Shown here one piece after another: positions 17,802-32,959 of a stretch of DNA of 64,000 bases; the first letter of the stretch is position 1; each line of letters starts with the position of its first letter. The notes beneath the pieces are model-generated. The model had not been told where the DNA came from. It saw nothing but the letters and a program-made list of their open reading frames with translations, and did no database searches. Location of the stretch: assembly GCF_006517815.1 (NCBI RefSeq), contig NZ_CP041198.1, forward strand, positions 186,001 to 250,000. Reading direction: 5' to 3'. The position numbers and the translations under genes are program-made. This DNA comes from Pseudarthrobacter sp. NIBRBAC000502770 (lineage in GTDB: Bacteria > Actinomycetota > Actinomycetes > Actinomycetales > Micrococcaceae).

Positions 17802-19883
17802 GTGACGACTAACTCAGGAACCAGTGCAGCATCCACCAAAATGCCCCAGCGCAGTATCACCGAGGGCCTGCGGTTCGGGCGTTTTCCGATTACCGCCGTG
17901 CAGCCCGTCGTCGAGGGCGGCAAGTTTCCGGCCAAGGCCCTGCCCGGCGAAGCCATCGTGGTGGGCGCCACCTGCTTCCGCGAGGGGCACGACCAGCTCG
18001 GCGTCAGCGCAGTGCTCCTGGACCCCTCCGGTGCCGAGCGCCAGCGCGTGCGCCTCGCGCCGCCCCGCGGGGAACGGGGCATGGGCACGGACCGTTGGGA
18101 AGGCGTGCTCACGCCGTCGGAAACGGGGAACTGGTCCTTTGCCATCGAAGCCTGGCACGACCGGTACGGCACCTGGCACCACAACGCCGAGGTGAAGATC
18201 GACGCCGGGGTCGACGTCGAACTCATGCTCGCCGAAGGTGCCAAACTGCTGGGCGAAGCATCCGCCGAGGACTTCCGGGACGACGTGGACCGGGCTGCCC
18301 TGCGGCACGCCTCTGAGGTCCTGGGTGACCAGTCCCGCAGCACGGAGGAACGGCTTGGTGCCGGGTTCAGCCAGGAAATCGCCGACGTCGTTGCCCGCCA
18401 GCCCATCCGCGAACTCGTCACCGTCTCCGAGAAGTACCCCCTGCTGGTGGAGCGGGACCGGGCCGGGCGGGGCGCCTGGTACGAGTTCTTCCCCCGGTCG
18501 GAAGGCGCCGTCAAGGACCACAACACCGGTGCCTGGACCTCGGGTAACTTCCGGACCGCGGCCAAGCGGCTGGACGCCGTCGCTGCCATGGGGTTCGACG
18601 TCCTCTACATGCCGCCGATCCACCCCATCGGCCTGCAGTTCCGGAAGGGGCCCAACAACACGCTTGTCGCCGGCCCCCACGATCCGGGTTCACCGTGGGC
18701 CATCGGAGCCAAGGAAGGCGGACACGACGCCATCCACCCCGACCTCGGATCCTTCGAAGACTTCGACGCGTTCGTGGCCCGTGCCAACGAACTGGGACTG
18801 GAAGTGGCCCTGGACCTGGCGCTCCAGGCTGCCCCTGACCACCCCTGGGTGCAGTCCCATCCGGAATGGTTCACCACCAGGGTGGACGGCAGCATTGCCT
18901 ACGCGGAAAACCCGCCCAAGAAGTACCAGGACATTTACCCGCTGAATTTCGATAACGATCCCGAAGGCCTTTCGCGGGAAATCCTGCGGATAGTGCTGCT
19001 GTGGGTCAGCCATGGCGTCAAGATATTCCGCGTCGACAACCCGCACACCAAGCCAGTGTGGTTCTGGGAATGGCTCATCGCGGAAGTGGACAAAGCAGTG
19101 CCCGGCGTGGTTTTCCTCGCGGAGGCCTTTACCCGCCCAGCCATGATGCACGCACTGGGCAGGGCAGGCTTCCAGCAGTCCTACACCTACTTCACGTGGC
19201 GGAACACCAAGAAGGAAATCGAGACCTACTTCGAAGAAGTAAGCCACGAGTCCCCGGCGTTCTTCCGCCCCAATTTCTTCGTCAATACCCCGGACATCCT
19301 CACGGAATACCTGCAGTACGGCGGGCCGGCCGCGTTCCGCATCAGGGCGGTACTTGCCTCCACGGGCAGCCCGCTCTGGGGCGTGTACGCAGGCTACGAA
19401 CTGTACGAGCACGTGGCCCGGCCCGGTGCCGAGGAATACATCGACAACGAGAAGTTCGAGTACAAGGCGCGCGACTGGGACGCGGCCGCCGAGTCCGGAC
19501 GCTCTCTGGCCCCGTACATCACGCGGCTGAACCACATCCGGCGGGACCACCCCGCGCTGCTTGACCTCCAGAACCTGACGGTCCACAACAGCACCGACGA
19601 CTCAACGGTGGTCTACTCCAAGCACAAGACCCTTCCCGACGGATCCAAGGACACCATCGTCGTGGTGGTCAACGTGGACCCGCACGTGACCAAGGAATGC
19701 AGCGTGGCCCTGGACCTGGCAGCCCTGGAACTGGACCCGCAGGACATCACGCCCGGCGGCGGCTTCTACGTTGACGACCTCCTCTCCGGCCAAAGCTGGG
19801 AGTGGGGCGAGTTCAACTACGTGCGGCTTGATCCGCACGTGGAGCCCGCCCACATCCTGAGCGTGAGGAGAACGCATCAGTGA
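17802..19883 (+). CDS. glgE: Alpha-1,4-glucan:maltose-1-phosphate maltosyltransferase GlgE
   Basis: Extends alpha-glucan by two glucose units at a time, using maltose-1-phosphate as donor. The 693-residue GH13_3 protein has N-terminal domains (about 1-200, starting ITEGLRFGRFPI), then the barrel with DVLYMPPIHPIG, nucleophile D412 in FRVDNPHTKPVWFWEW, acid/base E441 in FLAEAFTRP, and NTPDILTEYLQ. The motif DNPHTKP is typical of GlgE rather than of amylases. The GTG start follows the -10 by 7 nt. It overlaps treS by 4 nt, so GlgE, TreS, maltokinase and GlgB are co-expressed. Confidence 0.95.
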   Translation: MTTNSGTSAASTKMPQRSITEGLRFGRFPITAVQPVVEGGKFPAKALPGEAIVVGATCFREGHDQLGVSAVLLDPSGAERQRVRLAPPRGERGMGTDRWEGVLTPSETGNWSFAIEAWHDRYGTWHHNAEVKIDAGVDVELMLAEGAKLLGEASAEDFRDDVDRAALRHASEVLGDQSRSTEERLGAGFSQEIADVVARQPIRELVTVSEKYPLLVERDRAGRGAWYEFFPRSEGAVKDHNTGAWTSGNFRTAAKRLDAVAAMGFDVLYMPPIHPIGLQFRKGPNNTLVAGPHDPGSPWAIGAKEGGHDAIHPDLGSFEDFDAFVARANELGLEVALDLALQAAPDHPWVQSHPEWFTTRVDGSIAYAENPPKKYQDIYPLNFDNDPEGLSREILRIVLLWVSHGVKIFRVDNPHTKPVWFWEWLIAEVDKAVPGVVFLAEAFTRPAMMHALGRAGFQQSYTYFTWRNTKKEIETYFEEVSHESPAFFRPNFFVNTPDILTEYLQYGGPAAFRIRAVLASTGSPLWGVYAGYELYEHVARPGAEEYIDNEKFEYKARDWDAAAESGRSLAPYITRLNHIRRDHPALLDLQNLTVHNSTDDSTVVYSKHKTLPDGSKDTIVVVVNVDPHVTKECSVALDLAALELDPQDITPGGGFYVDDLLSGQSWEWGEFNYVRLDPHVEPAHILSVRRTHQ

Positions 19884-21673
19884 CCTTCAATCCGCAAAGT
19901 TCCGGCCACTTCACCCCTAAGAGCACCTTCGAGCTAAATGCGCCCGGCCTTCAGCATGACCCCCTGTGGTACCGCAAGGCAGTGTTCTATGAAGTGCTTG
20001 TCAGGGCCTTTTCGGATGCCAACGGCGATGGGTCCGGGGATTTCTCCGGACTCATCGACCGGCTGGACTACCTGCAGTGGCTCGGCGTTGACTGCCTCTG
20101 GCTGCCCCCGTTTTTCCAGTCGCCGCTGCGTGACGGCGGTTATGACATCTCGGATTACAACTCGGTCCTGGACGAGTTTGGCACCATCAGCGACTTCAAA
20201 AGGCTGGTGGCGGAGGCCCACGCCCGCGGCGTCCGGGTAATCATCGACCTTCCGCTGAACCACACCTCCGACCAGCACCCCTGGTTCCAGGAGTCCCGGA
20301 AGGACCCGGACGGGCCGTTCGGGGACTTCTACGTCTGGAGCGACACCGACGAAAAATACCAGGATGCCCGCATCATCTTCGTCGACACGGAGGAATCGAA
20401 CTGGACGTTCGATCCCATCCGCCGCCAGTTCTTCTGGCACCGGTTCTTCAGCCACCAGCCGGACCTGAACTTCGAAAACCCCAAGGTGATCGACGCCGTC
20501 TTCGACGTGGTCCGGTTCTGGCTGGACCAGGGAATTGACGGTTTCCGGGCGGACGCCATCCCATACCTGTTCGAGGAGGAGGGCACCAACTGCGAAAACC
20601 TGCCCGCCACCCACGAGTTCCTCCGCCGGCTCCGGGAAATGGTGGATGAAAGCTACCCCGGCCGCGTCATCATCGCCGAAGCGAACCAGCCGCCCAACGA
20701 AGTGGTGGAGTACTTCGGCACCGTTGAAGAACCCGAATGCCACATGGCGTTCCACTTTCCCATCATGCCCCGCCTCTACTACGCGCTCCGCGACCAGAAG
20801 GCCGCACCCATCATCGAGACCATGCGCGACACCCCGGACATCCCTGAGGGCGCCCAATGGGGCACATTCCTCCGCAACCACGATGAACTGACCCTGGAGA
20901 TGGTCACCGCCGACGAGCGCGCCGCCATGCTGGGCTGGTACGCGCCGGACCCGCGCATGCGGGCCAACATCGGCATCCGCCGCCGGCTGGCGCCGCTGCT
21001 CGACAACTCCCGGGCCGAGATCGAGCTGATCAACGCGCTCCTGCTCTCACTTCCGGGGAGCCCGTTCCTCTACTACGGCGACGAGATCGGGATGGGAGAC
21101 AACATCTGGCTCGAGGACCGCGACGCAGTCCGTACGCCCATGCAGTGGAACCCGGACCGGAACGCAGGCTTCTCCCATGCGGACCCCGGCAAGCTGTACC
21201 TCCCGCCCATCCAGTCGCTGGTGTACAACTACGCCATGGCCAATGTGGAGGCTGAGGCGGCGCATTCCGGATCCCTGCTCCGCTGGACGCGGCAGATCCT
21301 GAGCGTCCGCAAGAACCACCCGGCGTTCGGGCTGGGCGGCTTCAAGCACGTGGACGCAGACCACGACGCCGTCCTGGCGTACCTGCGCGAACTCCCGGAC
21401 AACAACCCCGCGGGGGCCGACTCCGAGACCATCCTGTGCGCCTTCAACCTGTCCCAGCATCCGGTCGCTGCCACGCTGCGGATTCCCGAGTACGCCGGCA
21501 GGGGCCTCCGCGATGTGTTTGGCGGTCAGGTCTTTCCCGGTATCGGCGACGACGGCACACTCACCCTGACCATCGGAAGCCACGATTTCTTCTGGCTCCG
21601 GATGCGGTCGGCGGGGTCAAGTCCCTCGTCGCCCTACACCCAGGCCATGCCCATCCTGTCGATAGAGAACTGA
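19880..21673 (+). CDS. treS: Trehalose synthase (maltose alpha-D-glucosyltransferase)
   Basis: Interconverts trehalose and maltose, feeding maltokinase. The 597-residue GH13 protein starts with a short tail and then [20 protein letters not shown]. Catalytic residues are D225 in [11 protein letters not shown] and E267 in [22 protein letters not shown] holds the third acidic residue. The TreS-type sequence [11 protein letters not shown] follows the nucleophile strand. Maltokinase is not fused to TreS here, as it is in some bacteria; it lies in the next gene. The GTG start overlaps the glgE stop (GTGA). Confidence 0.95.
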   Translation: MTFNPQSSGHFTPKSTFELNAPGLQHDPLWYRKAVFYEVLVRAFSDANGDGSGDFSGLIDRLDYLQWLGVDCLWLPPFFQSPLRDGGYDISDYNSVLDEFGTISDFKRLVAEAHARGVRVIIDLPLNHTSDQHPWFQESRKDPDGPFGDFYVWSDTDEKYQDARIIFVDTEESNWTFDPIRRQFFWHRFFSHQPDLNFENPKVIDAVFDVVRFWLDQGIDGFRADAIPYLFEEEGTNCENLPATHEFLRRLREMVDESYPGRVIIAEANQPPNEVVEYFGTVEEPECHMAFHFPIMPRLYYALRDQKAAPIIETMRDTPDIPEGAQWGTFLRNHDELTLEMVTADERAAMLGWYAPDPRMRANIGIRRRLAPLLDNSRAEIELINALLLSLPGSPFLYYGDEIGMGDNIWLEDRDAVRTPMQWNPDRNAGFSHADPGKLYLPPIQSLVYNYAMANVEAEAAHSGSLLRWTRQILSVRKNHPAFGLGGFKHVDADHDAVLAYLRELPDNNPAGADSETILCAFNLSQHPVAATLRIPEYAGRGLRDVFGGQVFPGIGDDGTLTLTIGSHDFFWLRMRSAGSSPSSPYTQAMPILSIEN

Positions 21674-21674
21674 G

Positions 21675-24600
21675 ATGAACCAGCCAATCCTCACTCCCGC
21701 CCTCACCGCGCTGCTCAAGGAATGGCTGCCGCAGCAGCGTTGGTTCCCGGTCAAAACCCCCGATTTCTCCATCTCACAGGCCGGCAGCCTGGGCCTGGCG
21801 GATGCCAGCGGGCACGCGGCCCTGGCCGTGTTCCTGCTCAACGTCACCACCCAGGGGCCCGACGGCGGTCAGCGCACCTCAGTGGTGCAGGTTCCCCTGA
21901 GCTTCCGGCCGGCGCCGGCCGGAGGCATGGAGCGGGCACTGGTAGGTGAAGCAGCCGGAATGGATCCCACCCGCCCGTGGGTCTACGACGCCGTCCACGA
22001 CCCCGACTTCGTGGGGGCCTGGCTGGAGCTCATCCGGCAGGAAGGGAAAGCGGACAGCGGCACCGCGACCGGTTTCCGCGTGCAAGGTTCCTACCGCCTG
22101 CCCACGGCCAAGGGCGTCGTGAAGGTTCTCTCCGGCGAGCAGTCCAACAGTTCCGTCATTGTGGACGACGGCGAGTCGGCGGCGATGGTGAAATTCTTCC
22201 GGGTCCTTTCGGATGGGACCAACCCGGAAATCGAAGTGGGCGCCGCCCTGACCAAGGCCGGGACCTCCGAAGTCCCTGCCACGCTTGGCTGGGTCAGGGG
22301 GGAGTGGCTGGGGAACGGCACCCATGCCACCGGACGTACCGGCCATGGAACCCGGTACGTGCAGGGCGAGCTTGCGGTGGCCCACGAATTCCTCGCCGGC
22401 GGGCGTGATGCCTGGCGCCTGGCCGTCGACGCGGCCCGCTCCGGCACTGACTTCACCGCCGAGGCCAGGGCCCTTGGCGCCGCAACGGCCACCGTGCACA
22501 AGCGCCTGGCGGAGGCCCTGGGGCAGTCCACCGGGCCGGGCGCCGGAACGGGGGCAGTATCTGCTGTTGCACAGCGTGTCCGGACCGCCTGGGCTGAAGC
22601 GCGTGCCGCCGTCGGACCTTACGACGACGCCCTTGACGCCCTGCTGGCGAACCTGGACAAGACCCCTACCGGGCCACTGCAGCGCATCCACGGCGACCTC
22701 CACCTGGGCCAGATCCTGCAGGTCACCGGCACATCGGGGGACGGGAGCCGCTGGGCGATCCTGGACTTCGAGGGGGAACCCCTGCGGCCCATCGCCGAAC
22801 GCAATGTCCCGGATGTGCCGCTGCGCGACGTCGTCGGGATGCTGCGGTCTTTCGACTACGCGGCCGGGGCAGCCCAGCGGGAGCAGGAGGGTGCACAGGT
22901 ACCGGACCGCTGGGTGGACGACTGCGCCGACGCCTTCCTGGCCGGGTATGCCGCCGTCATTCCCGGAACGGTGGACCGGACCTCACCGCTGTTTGTGGCA
23001 TTGTGGCTGGACAAGGCGCTGTACGAAGTTGTTTATGAAATGCGTAACAGGCCCGACTGGGTGGCGATTCCAGTAAACGCCTCCAGGCGGCTCCTGGGCA
23101 GTAACGGTGCCGGCGACTCCGCCGGCGCAGCATCGGAAGGTAACGAAATGACAGGCTCAGCACGAACTGACCGCCCGGGGGTGCCCCTGCACGTGGATGA
23201 AGGCACCCTGGGCCGGATCGCGAACGGTGAACACCACGCCCCCCACTCCGTCCTGGGCGCGCACCTGGACGACTTTGGGCATGTCACCATCCGGACCGTG
23301 AAGCACCTGGCCGAAGCAGTGACCGTGGTCACGCAGGCCGGCGAAATTCCCATGGAGCACGAAGCCCACGGTGTATGGGTTGCCGTCCTGGAACCATCGG
23401 AACAGGGGCATGTTCCCGACTACCGGCTCTCGGTGACCTACCCGGGCAAGGACCCCCTGACCGTCGATGAGCCCTACCGCTACCTGCCCACCGTGGGCGA
23501 AGTGGACCTGCACCTCATCGGGGAGGGCCGGCACGAAAAACTGTGGCAGGTGCTTGGCGCCCATGTCCGCCACTATAAGTCCGGGCTGGGGGACGTCAAC
23601 GGTGTCTCCTTCGCCGTATGGGCCCCCAACGCGCAGGCCGTCCGCGTCAAGGGCGACTTCAACGCCTGGGACGGACGTGAGCACTCCATGCGCTCCCTGG
23701 GTTCCTCCGGCGTCTGGGAAGTGTTCATCCCCGGCGTCGCAGCAGGGGCCTGCTACAAGTACGAAATCCTGACGCGGGGCGGTTACTGGGTTGAAAAGGC
23801 AGATCCGCTGGCCTTTGGCACCGAGGTGCCCCCGTTGACTGCCTCCAGGGTGGTGGAGCCGTCCTACGCTTTCAAGGACGACGAGTGGATGGAAGCACGG
23901 GCCAAGCGCGACCCGCATAACTCCGCCATGAGCGTGTACGAGGTCCACCTCGGGTCCTGGCGTCTGGGCCTTGGCTACCGCGAACTCGCCCAGGAACTGG
24001 TGGAGTACGTCAAATGGCTCGGGTTCACGCACGTGGAGTTCATGCCGGTCGCGGAGCACCCGTTCGGCGGTTCCTGGGGCTACCAGGTCACGTCCTACTA
24101 CGCGCCCACCTCCCGCTTTGGCCACCCTGACGAGTTCCGCTACCTGGTGGATTCCCTTCACCAGGCCGGGATCGGCGTCCTGCTGGACTGGGTTCCCGCG
24201 CACTTCCCGAAGGACGCCTGGGCGCTGGCCCGGTTCGACGGCGAGCCCCTCTACGAGCACTCCGACCCGGCCCTCGGAGAACACCCGGACTGGGGTACCT
24301 TGATTTTCGACTTCGGCCGCACCGAGGTCCGCAACTTCCTGGTGGCCAACGCGCTCTACTGGCTGGAGGAGTTCCACATCGACGGCCTGCGCGTGGACGC
24401 GGTAGCTTCGATGCTTTACCTCGACTATTCACGCCAGGAAGGCCAGTGGCGGCCCAACCGCTTCGGCGGCAGGGAGAACCTTGAGGCCATCTCCTTCCTG
24501 CAGGAAGTCAACGCCACGGTCTACAAGACCCACCCGGGCGCCGTCATGATTGCCGAGGAATCCACGGCGTTCCCGGGCGTCACCGCCCCCACCAGCCACG

Positions 24601-25373
24601 GCGGCCTGGGCTTCGGCCTCAAGTGGAACATGGGCTGGATGCACGATTCACTCAAGTACATCTCCGAGGACCCCTACAACCGCAGATGGCACCACGGCAC
24701 GGTGACGTTCTCCCTGGTGTACGCGTTCACCGAGAACTTCCTGCTGCCCATCAGCCACGATGAGGTTGTCCACGGCAAGGGCTCCATGCTCCGCAAGATG
24801 CCCGGTGACCGCTGGCAACAGCTGGCGAACCTCCGCGCCTTCTTTGCCTACCAGTGGGCGCATCCGGGCAAGCAACTCATTTTCATGGGCACCGAGTTCG
24901 GCCAGGAAGCGGAGTGGTCCGAGCAGCACGGCCTTGACTGGTGGCTTGCGGACATCCCCGCCCACCGCGGACTGCAGCTGCTGACCAAAGACCTCAACGA
25001 GCTCTACGCAGCCACACCTGCCCTGTACACCCAGGACAACGTTCCGGCCGGCTTCCAGTGGATCAACGGGGGAGACTCGGACCGCAACGTCCTGTCCTTC
25101 ATCAGGTGGGACGCCGACGGCAACCCCCTGGTCTGTGCCATCAACTTCTCCGGCGCACCGCATGTCGGCTACACCCTCGGAGTTCCGACGCCCGGGGCCT
25201 GGACAGAGGTGCTCAACACCGACCACAGCACGTACGGCGGATCCGGCGTGCTGAACGACGGGGAGCTCAAAGCAACGGATGACGGACAGGATGGCCAGCC
25301 GGCCACCCTGACCGTTACGCTTCCCCCGCTGGGTGCGGCGTACTTCAAGCCGGGAACATCAACGGCTGGCTGA
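21675..25373 (+). CDS. glgB: Maltokinase fused to 1,4-alpha-glucan branching enzyme (Mak-GlgB)
   Basis: A 1232-residue bifunctional protein. Residues about 1-470 are a maltokinase that makes maltose-1-phosphate for GlgE: an N-terminal cap ([13 protein letters not shown]), then an aminoglycoside-kinase-like core with catalytic D341 in [10 protein letters not shown] and metal-binding D364 in LDFEGEP. A Gly/Ala/Ser-rich linker spans about 474-492. The rest is GlgB, which makes alpha-1,6 branches: CBM48 ([16 protein letters not shown]), nucleophile D908 in [17 protein letters not shown], acid Glu at 961 in [10 protein letters not shown], and D1029 in [12 protein letters not shown]. An in-frame ATG at 23148 with GGAAGG 7 nt upstream may also give free GlgB. 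It starts 1 nt after treS. Confidence 0.94.
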   Translation: MNQPILTPALTALLKEWLPQQRWFPVKTPDFSISQAGSLGLADASGHAALAVFLLNVTTQGPDGGQRTSVVQVPLSFRPAPAGGMERALVGEAAGMDPTRPWVYDAVHDPDFVGAWLELIRQEGKADSGTATGFRVQGSYRLPTAKGVVKVLSGEQSNSSVIVDDGESAAMVKFFRVLSDGTNPEIEVGAALTKAGTSEVPATLGWVRGEWLGNGTHATGRTGHGTRYVQGELAVAHEFLAGGRDAWRLAVDAARSGTDFTAEARALGAATATVHKRLAEALGQSTGPGAGTGAVSAVAQRVRTAWAEARAAVGPYDDALDALLANLDKTPTGPLQRIHGDLHLGQILQVTGTSGDGSRWAILDFEGEPLRPIAERNVPDVPLRDVVGMLRSFDYAAGAAQREQEGAQVPDRWVDDCADAFLAGYAAVIPGTVDRTSPLFVALWLDKALYEVVYEMRNRPDWVAIPVNASRRLLGSNGAGDSAGAASEGNEMTGSARTDRPGVPLHVDEGTLGRIANGEHHAPHSVLGAHLDDFGHVTIRTVKHLAEAVTVVTQAGEIPMEHEAHGVWVAVLEPSEQGHVPDYRLSVTYPGKDPLTVDEPYRYLPTVGEVDLHLIGEGRHEKLWQVLGAHVRHYKSGLGDVNGVSFAVWAPNAQAVRVKGDFNAWDGREHSMRSLGSSGVWEVFIPGVAAGACYKYEILTRGGYWVEKADPLAFGTEVPPLTASRVVEPSYAFKDDEWMEARAKRDPHNSAMSVYEVHLGSWRLGLGYRELAQELVEYVKWLGFTHVEFMPVAEHPFGGSWGYQVTSYYAPTSRFGHPDEFRYLVDSLHQAGIGVLLDWVPAHFPKDAWALARFDGEPLYEHSDPALGEHPDWGTLIFDFGRTEVRNFLVANALYWLEEFHIDGLRVDAVASMLYLDYSRQEGQWRPNRFGGRENLEAISFLQEVNATVYKTHPGAVMIAEESTAFPGVTAPTSHGGLGFGLKWNMGWMHDSLKYISEDPYNRRWHHGTVTFSLVYAFTENFLLPISHDEVVHGKGSMLRKMPGDRWQQLANLRAFFAYQWAHPGKQLIFMGTEFGQEAEWSEQHGLDWWLADIPAHRGLQLLTKDLNELYAATPALYTQDNVPAGFQWINGGDSDRNVLSFIRWDADGNPLVCAINFSGAPHVGYTLGVPTPGAWTEVLNTDHSTYGGSGVLNDGELKATDDGQDGQPATLTVTLPPLGAAYFKPGTSTAG

Positions 25374-25393
25374 CCCGTCCGGCCGGTGAACTA

Positions 25394-25430
25394 CGAAAGG
25401 CCCGGAATCCGCGTGATTCCGGGCCTTTCG
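25394..25430 (+). terminator. Terminator of the glgE operon
   Basis: A 16-bp perfect stem (CGAAAGGCCCGGAATC, loop 25410-25414) lies 20 nt after the stop. No strong T-run follows. Confidence 0.7.
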
Positions 25431-25534
25431 GCTGCCTGTGGCGACCCCAAATGGGGCCGACTGGCGAACCGGGAAGAGTGGTGGTACAGTTTATTTCCGC
25501 GCTGCTCCACGGAGTCAGACGGAAAACCGATCCC

Positions 25535-25552
25535 CCAAAGCATACGCTTTGG
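25535..25552. repeat. Perfect 7-bp inverted repeat upstream of the rRNA promoter
   Basis: CCAAAGC, a 4-nt spacer ATAC, and GCTTTGG end 18 bp before the -35 hexamer. It could bind a regulator or mark another promoter (TACGCT inside it fits TANNNT). No gene was found in 25431-25840. Confidence 0.35.
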
Positions 25553-25570
25553 ATGATCGCGGACGCCGGT

Positions 25571-25599
25571 TTGACACGCGGAACGTCAGCGGGTAAGTT
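25571..25599 (+). promoter_or_regulatory. rRNA operon promoter
   Basis: A consensus -35 TTGACA (25571-25576), a 17-nt spacer and -10 TAAGTT (25594-25599). It is the only promoter seen in the window with a consensus -35, about 240 nt before the 16S gene. Confidence 0.75.
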
Positions 25600-25655
25600 T
25601 GAAAAGTTGCTCCGGAGCGATCCTGAATGTTTGGTTTGGGTGGTGCCGGGTGTGT

Positions 25656-25678
25656 CTGTTGTTTGAGAACTCAATAGT
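25656..25678 (+). promoter_or_regulatory. boxA-type antitermination element in the 16S leader
   Basis: TGTTGTTTGAGAACT followed by CAATAGTG matches the leader element known from actinobacterial rRNA operons. A second copy lies before the 23S gene. The following segment (TTTGTTGATA, 25687-25696) can pair with TATCAACAAA downstream of 16S, forming the pre-16S processing stem. Confidence 0.6.
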
Positions 25679-25840
25679 GTGCCAAGTTTGTTGATACCGA
25701 TTATGTAATGTGATTGGTTGAATTTGCCGAATCGTGCCGCCCCTGTGGTGTGGTTTGGTGTTTTTAGCTGGTTTCAAATTTTGTGCAGCCATTGGCGCCG
25801 TTATTTCCGGTGGTTTTGGTTGTGTCTGTTTTTGTTTTAC

Positions 25841-30974
<5,134 letters not shown>

Positions 30975-31134
30975 ACAGATACATACAAAACTCTGCTTGC
31001 GTCCACTATGTGGTTCCCAACCAACAACCCTGTTGGCGGAACCTAACAATTGAATACAACACCACCCCCTGCCCACGGGCAGGGATGTTGTAACCACAAG
31101 ACTTCCCAACCCCCTGCGGGTTTCGGGTACAAGG
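30975..31134 (+). other. 23S-5S spacer
   Basis: About 160 nt. It holds the 3' arm of the pre-23S processing stem (about 30994-31010). No gene was seen in it. Confidence 0.6.
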
Positions 31135-31251
31135 GTTACGGCGGTCATAGCGTGGGGGAAACGCCCGGTCCCATTCCGAACCCGGAAGCTAAGACCCACA
31201 GCGCCGATGGTACTGCACCCGGGAGGGTGTGGGAGAGTAGGTCACCGCCGG
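31135..31251 (+). rRNA. rrf: 5S ribosomal RNA
   Basis: A 117-nt gene starting GTTACGGCGGTCATAGCG and ending GTCACCGCCGGAC. It contains CCCGGTCCCATTCCGAACC (loops B and C) and the GGAGAGTAGGTC-like 3' segment. The ends pair through the CGGCGGT/ACCGCCG stem. Confidence 0.95.
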
Positions 31252-31261
31252 ACATACATTA

Positions 31262-31296
31262 CGAAGGGCCCTGACAAGGAATGTCAGGGCCCTTCG
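31262..31296 (+). terminator. rRNA operon terminator
   Basis: A 15-bp perfect stem (CGAAGGGCCCTGACA, loop AGGAA) starts about 10 nt after 5S and is followed by ACTTT. Confidence 0.85.
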
Positions 31297-31343
31297 ACTT
31301 TAACCACAAGACCGATGCCGACGGAGGGCCAAACGTCCGCCGG

Positions 31344-31349
31344 TAGGAT
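31344..31349 (+). promoter_or_regulatory. -10 element of the SRPBCC gene, leaderless type
   Basis: TAGGAT is followed by 8 nt and the ATG at 31358. A TTG start at 31349 is unlikely because it overlaps the hexamer. Confidence 0.4.
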
Positions 31350-31357
31350 TGACCCTC

Positions 31358-31885
31358 ATGAGCAGCATCTTCAGCCACGCCCAGGACCCATCCCAAGACG
31401 ACGGCCGGCAGGCTTCGGATCCCTTGGAGCCGGTGGTGAACACGGTCCGGGTTCCGGGCCCCGTCTCCCGGGCCTTCGCAGGCTTCACCGACCATACGCA
31501 CTTGTGGTGGCCCCTGGAAAAGTACGGCGTTTACGGGGCCGGCTCCTACGTGGAGTTCGAGGAGAACCTCATCCTTGAGACGGCTGACGATGGCCGCACC
31601 AGCATCTGGGGTACCCTCGACGACTGGCAGCCGCCGCTGTCCTTCCATGCCTCCTGGCACCCCGGAACCACGGCGCTCTGGTCCACGGAGCTCCTGGTGG
31701 CGTTCCGTGCTGTTGGGTCGGAGACGGAGGTCCGTGTGTTCCATGAGGGGTGGGAAGGGGCCGAGGATCCCGTTGCCGCCCGCGAAGCGTACGTGGAGGC
31801 GTGGCCCCTGATCCTGGAAAGGTTCGCACGGTTCATGGGTGCCGGCGACTCAACGGATGCGGTCCCTTCCGAAGACCTGTCCTAG
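31358..31885 (+). CDS. SRPBCC/AHSA1-like domain protein
   Basis: A 175-residue protein of the START/Bet v1-like superfamily, probably with a hydrophobic ligand cavity. The AHSA1-type pattern is visible: VNTVRVPGPVSRAFAGFTDHTHLWWPLE near 28-55, a central beta sheet (YVEFEENLIL, TSIWGTLDDWQPP, LSFHASWHPG) and a long C-terminal helix (EAYVEAWPLILERFARFM). No catalytic site or ligand can be named. It stands alone between the rRNA operon and the convergent lacI gene, 16 nt apart. Confidence 0.75.
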   Translation: MSSIFSHAQDPSQDDGRQASDPLEPVVNTVRVPGPVSRAFAGFTDHTHLWWPLEKYGVYGAGSYVEFEENLILETADDGRTSIWGTLDDWQPPLSFHASWHPGTTALWSTELLVAFRAVGSETEVRVFHEGWEGAEDPVAAREAYVEAWPLILERFARFMGAGDSTDAVPSEDLS

Positions 31886-31901
31886 ACTGTCCGCGCGGCA
31901 C

Positions 31902-32957
31902 CTAGGTTGTCCGTGTGGCCGGGCCCGGTGCTACGGCGGTGCTGTGCCGGATCACGAATTCCGTGGGGTATTCCTGGTCTTGTGCTGACGTAGCCGCTGT
32001 ACCGCCGTCGGAATCCCCGACGGCGCCTTCCAGCAGGGCCAAAGCCGTGGCTGCCGCAAGCCTTCCCTGGCCGCGTGGATCCTGGCTGACGGTGGTCAGC
32101 CCGAAGGTTTCCGAGAGCTCGTGCCCGTCAATCCCCACCACGGAAAGATCTTCCGGGACCCGAAGCCCAAAGTCGCGCGCGGCAAGCATGATGCCCACCG
32201 CCATCTCGTCGGACGCGGCAAAGACGGCCGTAGGACGCTCGGTGGAGGTCCCCAGCAGCCGGCGGCCAGCTGCGTACGCGCCCTGGATGGTGAAGTCGGC
32301 AGTGATATGCCACTCCGGCCGGAACTCCAGTCCTGCTCCTGCCAGGGCCGCGCTGAAGCCCTTCTGCCGCAGCTGGGGCAACTTGAAATCCCGGTTCAGC
32401 CCCGCGTCACCGGTGATGTGGGCAATCCGGGTATGACCCAGGCCAATCAGGTGTCGGGTGGCCATCATGGCCAGTCCTTCGTCATCGATCCGGATGGTAG
32501 AGGCTCCGCGCAGGGCACCTCCGATGCCCACAATAGGACGGTGCACGGCCAGCAGCTGGCCGATTTCCTCTTCGCTGAGCACCAGTGCCACCGTGATCAC
32601 CGCATCCAGGCGCTTGCGCAGCAGGAAGTCAGTCAGGATGCTGTTTCGCCGCTCCGGCTGCTCACCCACGTTGTACAGCGTCAGGTCGTAGCCGGCGTCG
32701 AGCAGGGTTTCGGAGACGCCTTCGAGTACCGACGAGAAGTACCAGCGCTGGACGTTGGGCACCACCAGCCCGATGTTGTGGTTCCGCCCGGACGCGAGGC
32801 TCGACGCATGGTACGAGGGAACGAATCCGAGTTCCCGGGCGGCTTCCTGGGCCAGCCGGCGGCTCTTGGAAGAGACGTTGGACTTGCCGCTCAACGCCCG
32901 TGAGACCGTGGCGACGGACAGGCCTGCCCGGCTGGCAACTTCTTTGATGCCTGCCAT
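31902..32957 (-). CDS. LacI-family repressor of the alpha-glucosidase gene
   Basis: A 351-residue regulator. The N-terminal helix-turn-helix (IKEVASRAGLSVATVSRALSG, about 3-23) and hinge are followed by a periplasmic-binding-protein-like effector domain (about 60-340) with ending segments VVGIDGHELSETFGLTTVSQDP and GQGRLAA. The ATG at 32957 is used because it begins MAGIKEVA and lies 2 nt after the stop of the upstream glucosidase gene; the frame extends upstream without similarity. It is co-transcribed with that gene, so it would repress its own operon through the two operators at 34727 and 34794. The effector is probably an alpha-glucoside or its phosphate. Confidence 0.88.
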   Translation of the reverse strand: MAGIKEVASRAGLSVATVSRALSGKSNVSSKSRRLAQEAARELGFVPSYHASSLASGRNHNIGLVVPNVQRWYFSSVLEGVSETLLDAGYDLTLYNVGEQPERRNSILTDFLLRKRLDAVITVALVLSEEEIGQLLAVHRPIVGIGGALRGASTIRIDDEGLAMMATRHLIGLGHTRIAHITGDAGLNRDFKLPQLRQKGFSAALAGAGLEFRPEWHITADFTIQGAYAAGRRLLGTSTERPTAVFAASDEMAVGIMLAARDFGLRVPEDLSVVGIDGHELSETFGLTTVSQDPRGQGRLAAATALALLEGAVGDSDGGTAATSAQDQEYPTEFVIRHSTAVAPGPATRTT

Positions 32958-32959
32958 CG

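Noticed and set aside
21675..23147. Frameshift or assembly error joining maltokinase and GlgB
   Set aside because: The linker is a normal low-complexity coding stretch in one frame with no disturbed codon usage, so a true fusion is more likely, though only comparison with relatives would settle it.
25451..25666. Open frame of 71 codons in the rRNA leader
   Set aside because: It overlaps the rRNA promoter and boxA region and does not look like a protein.
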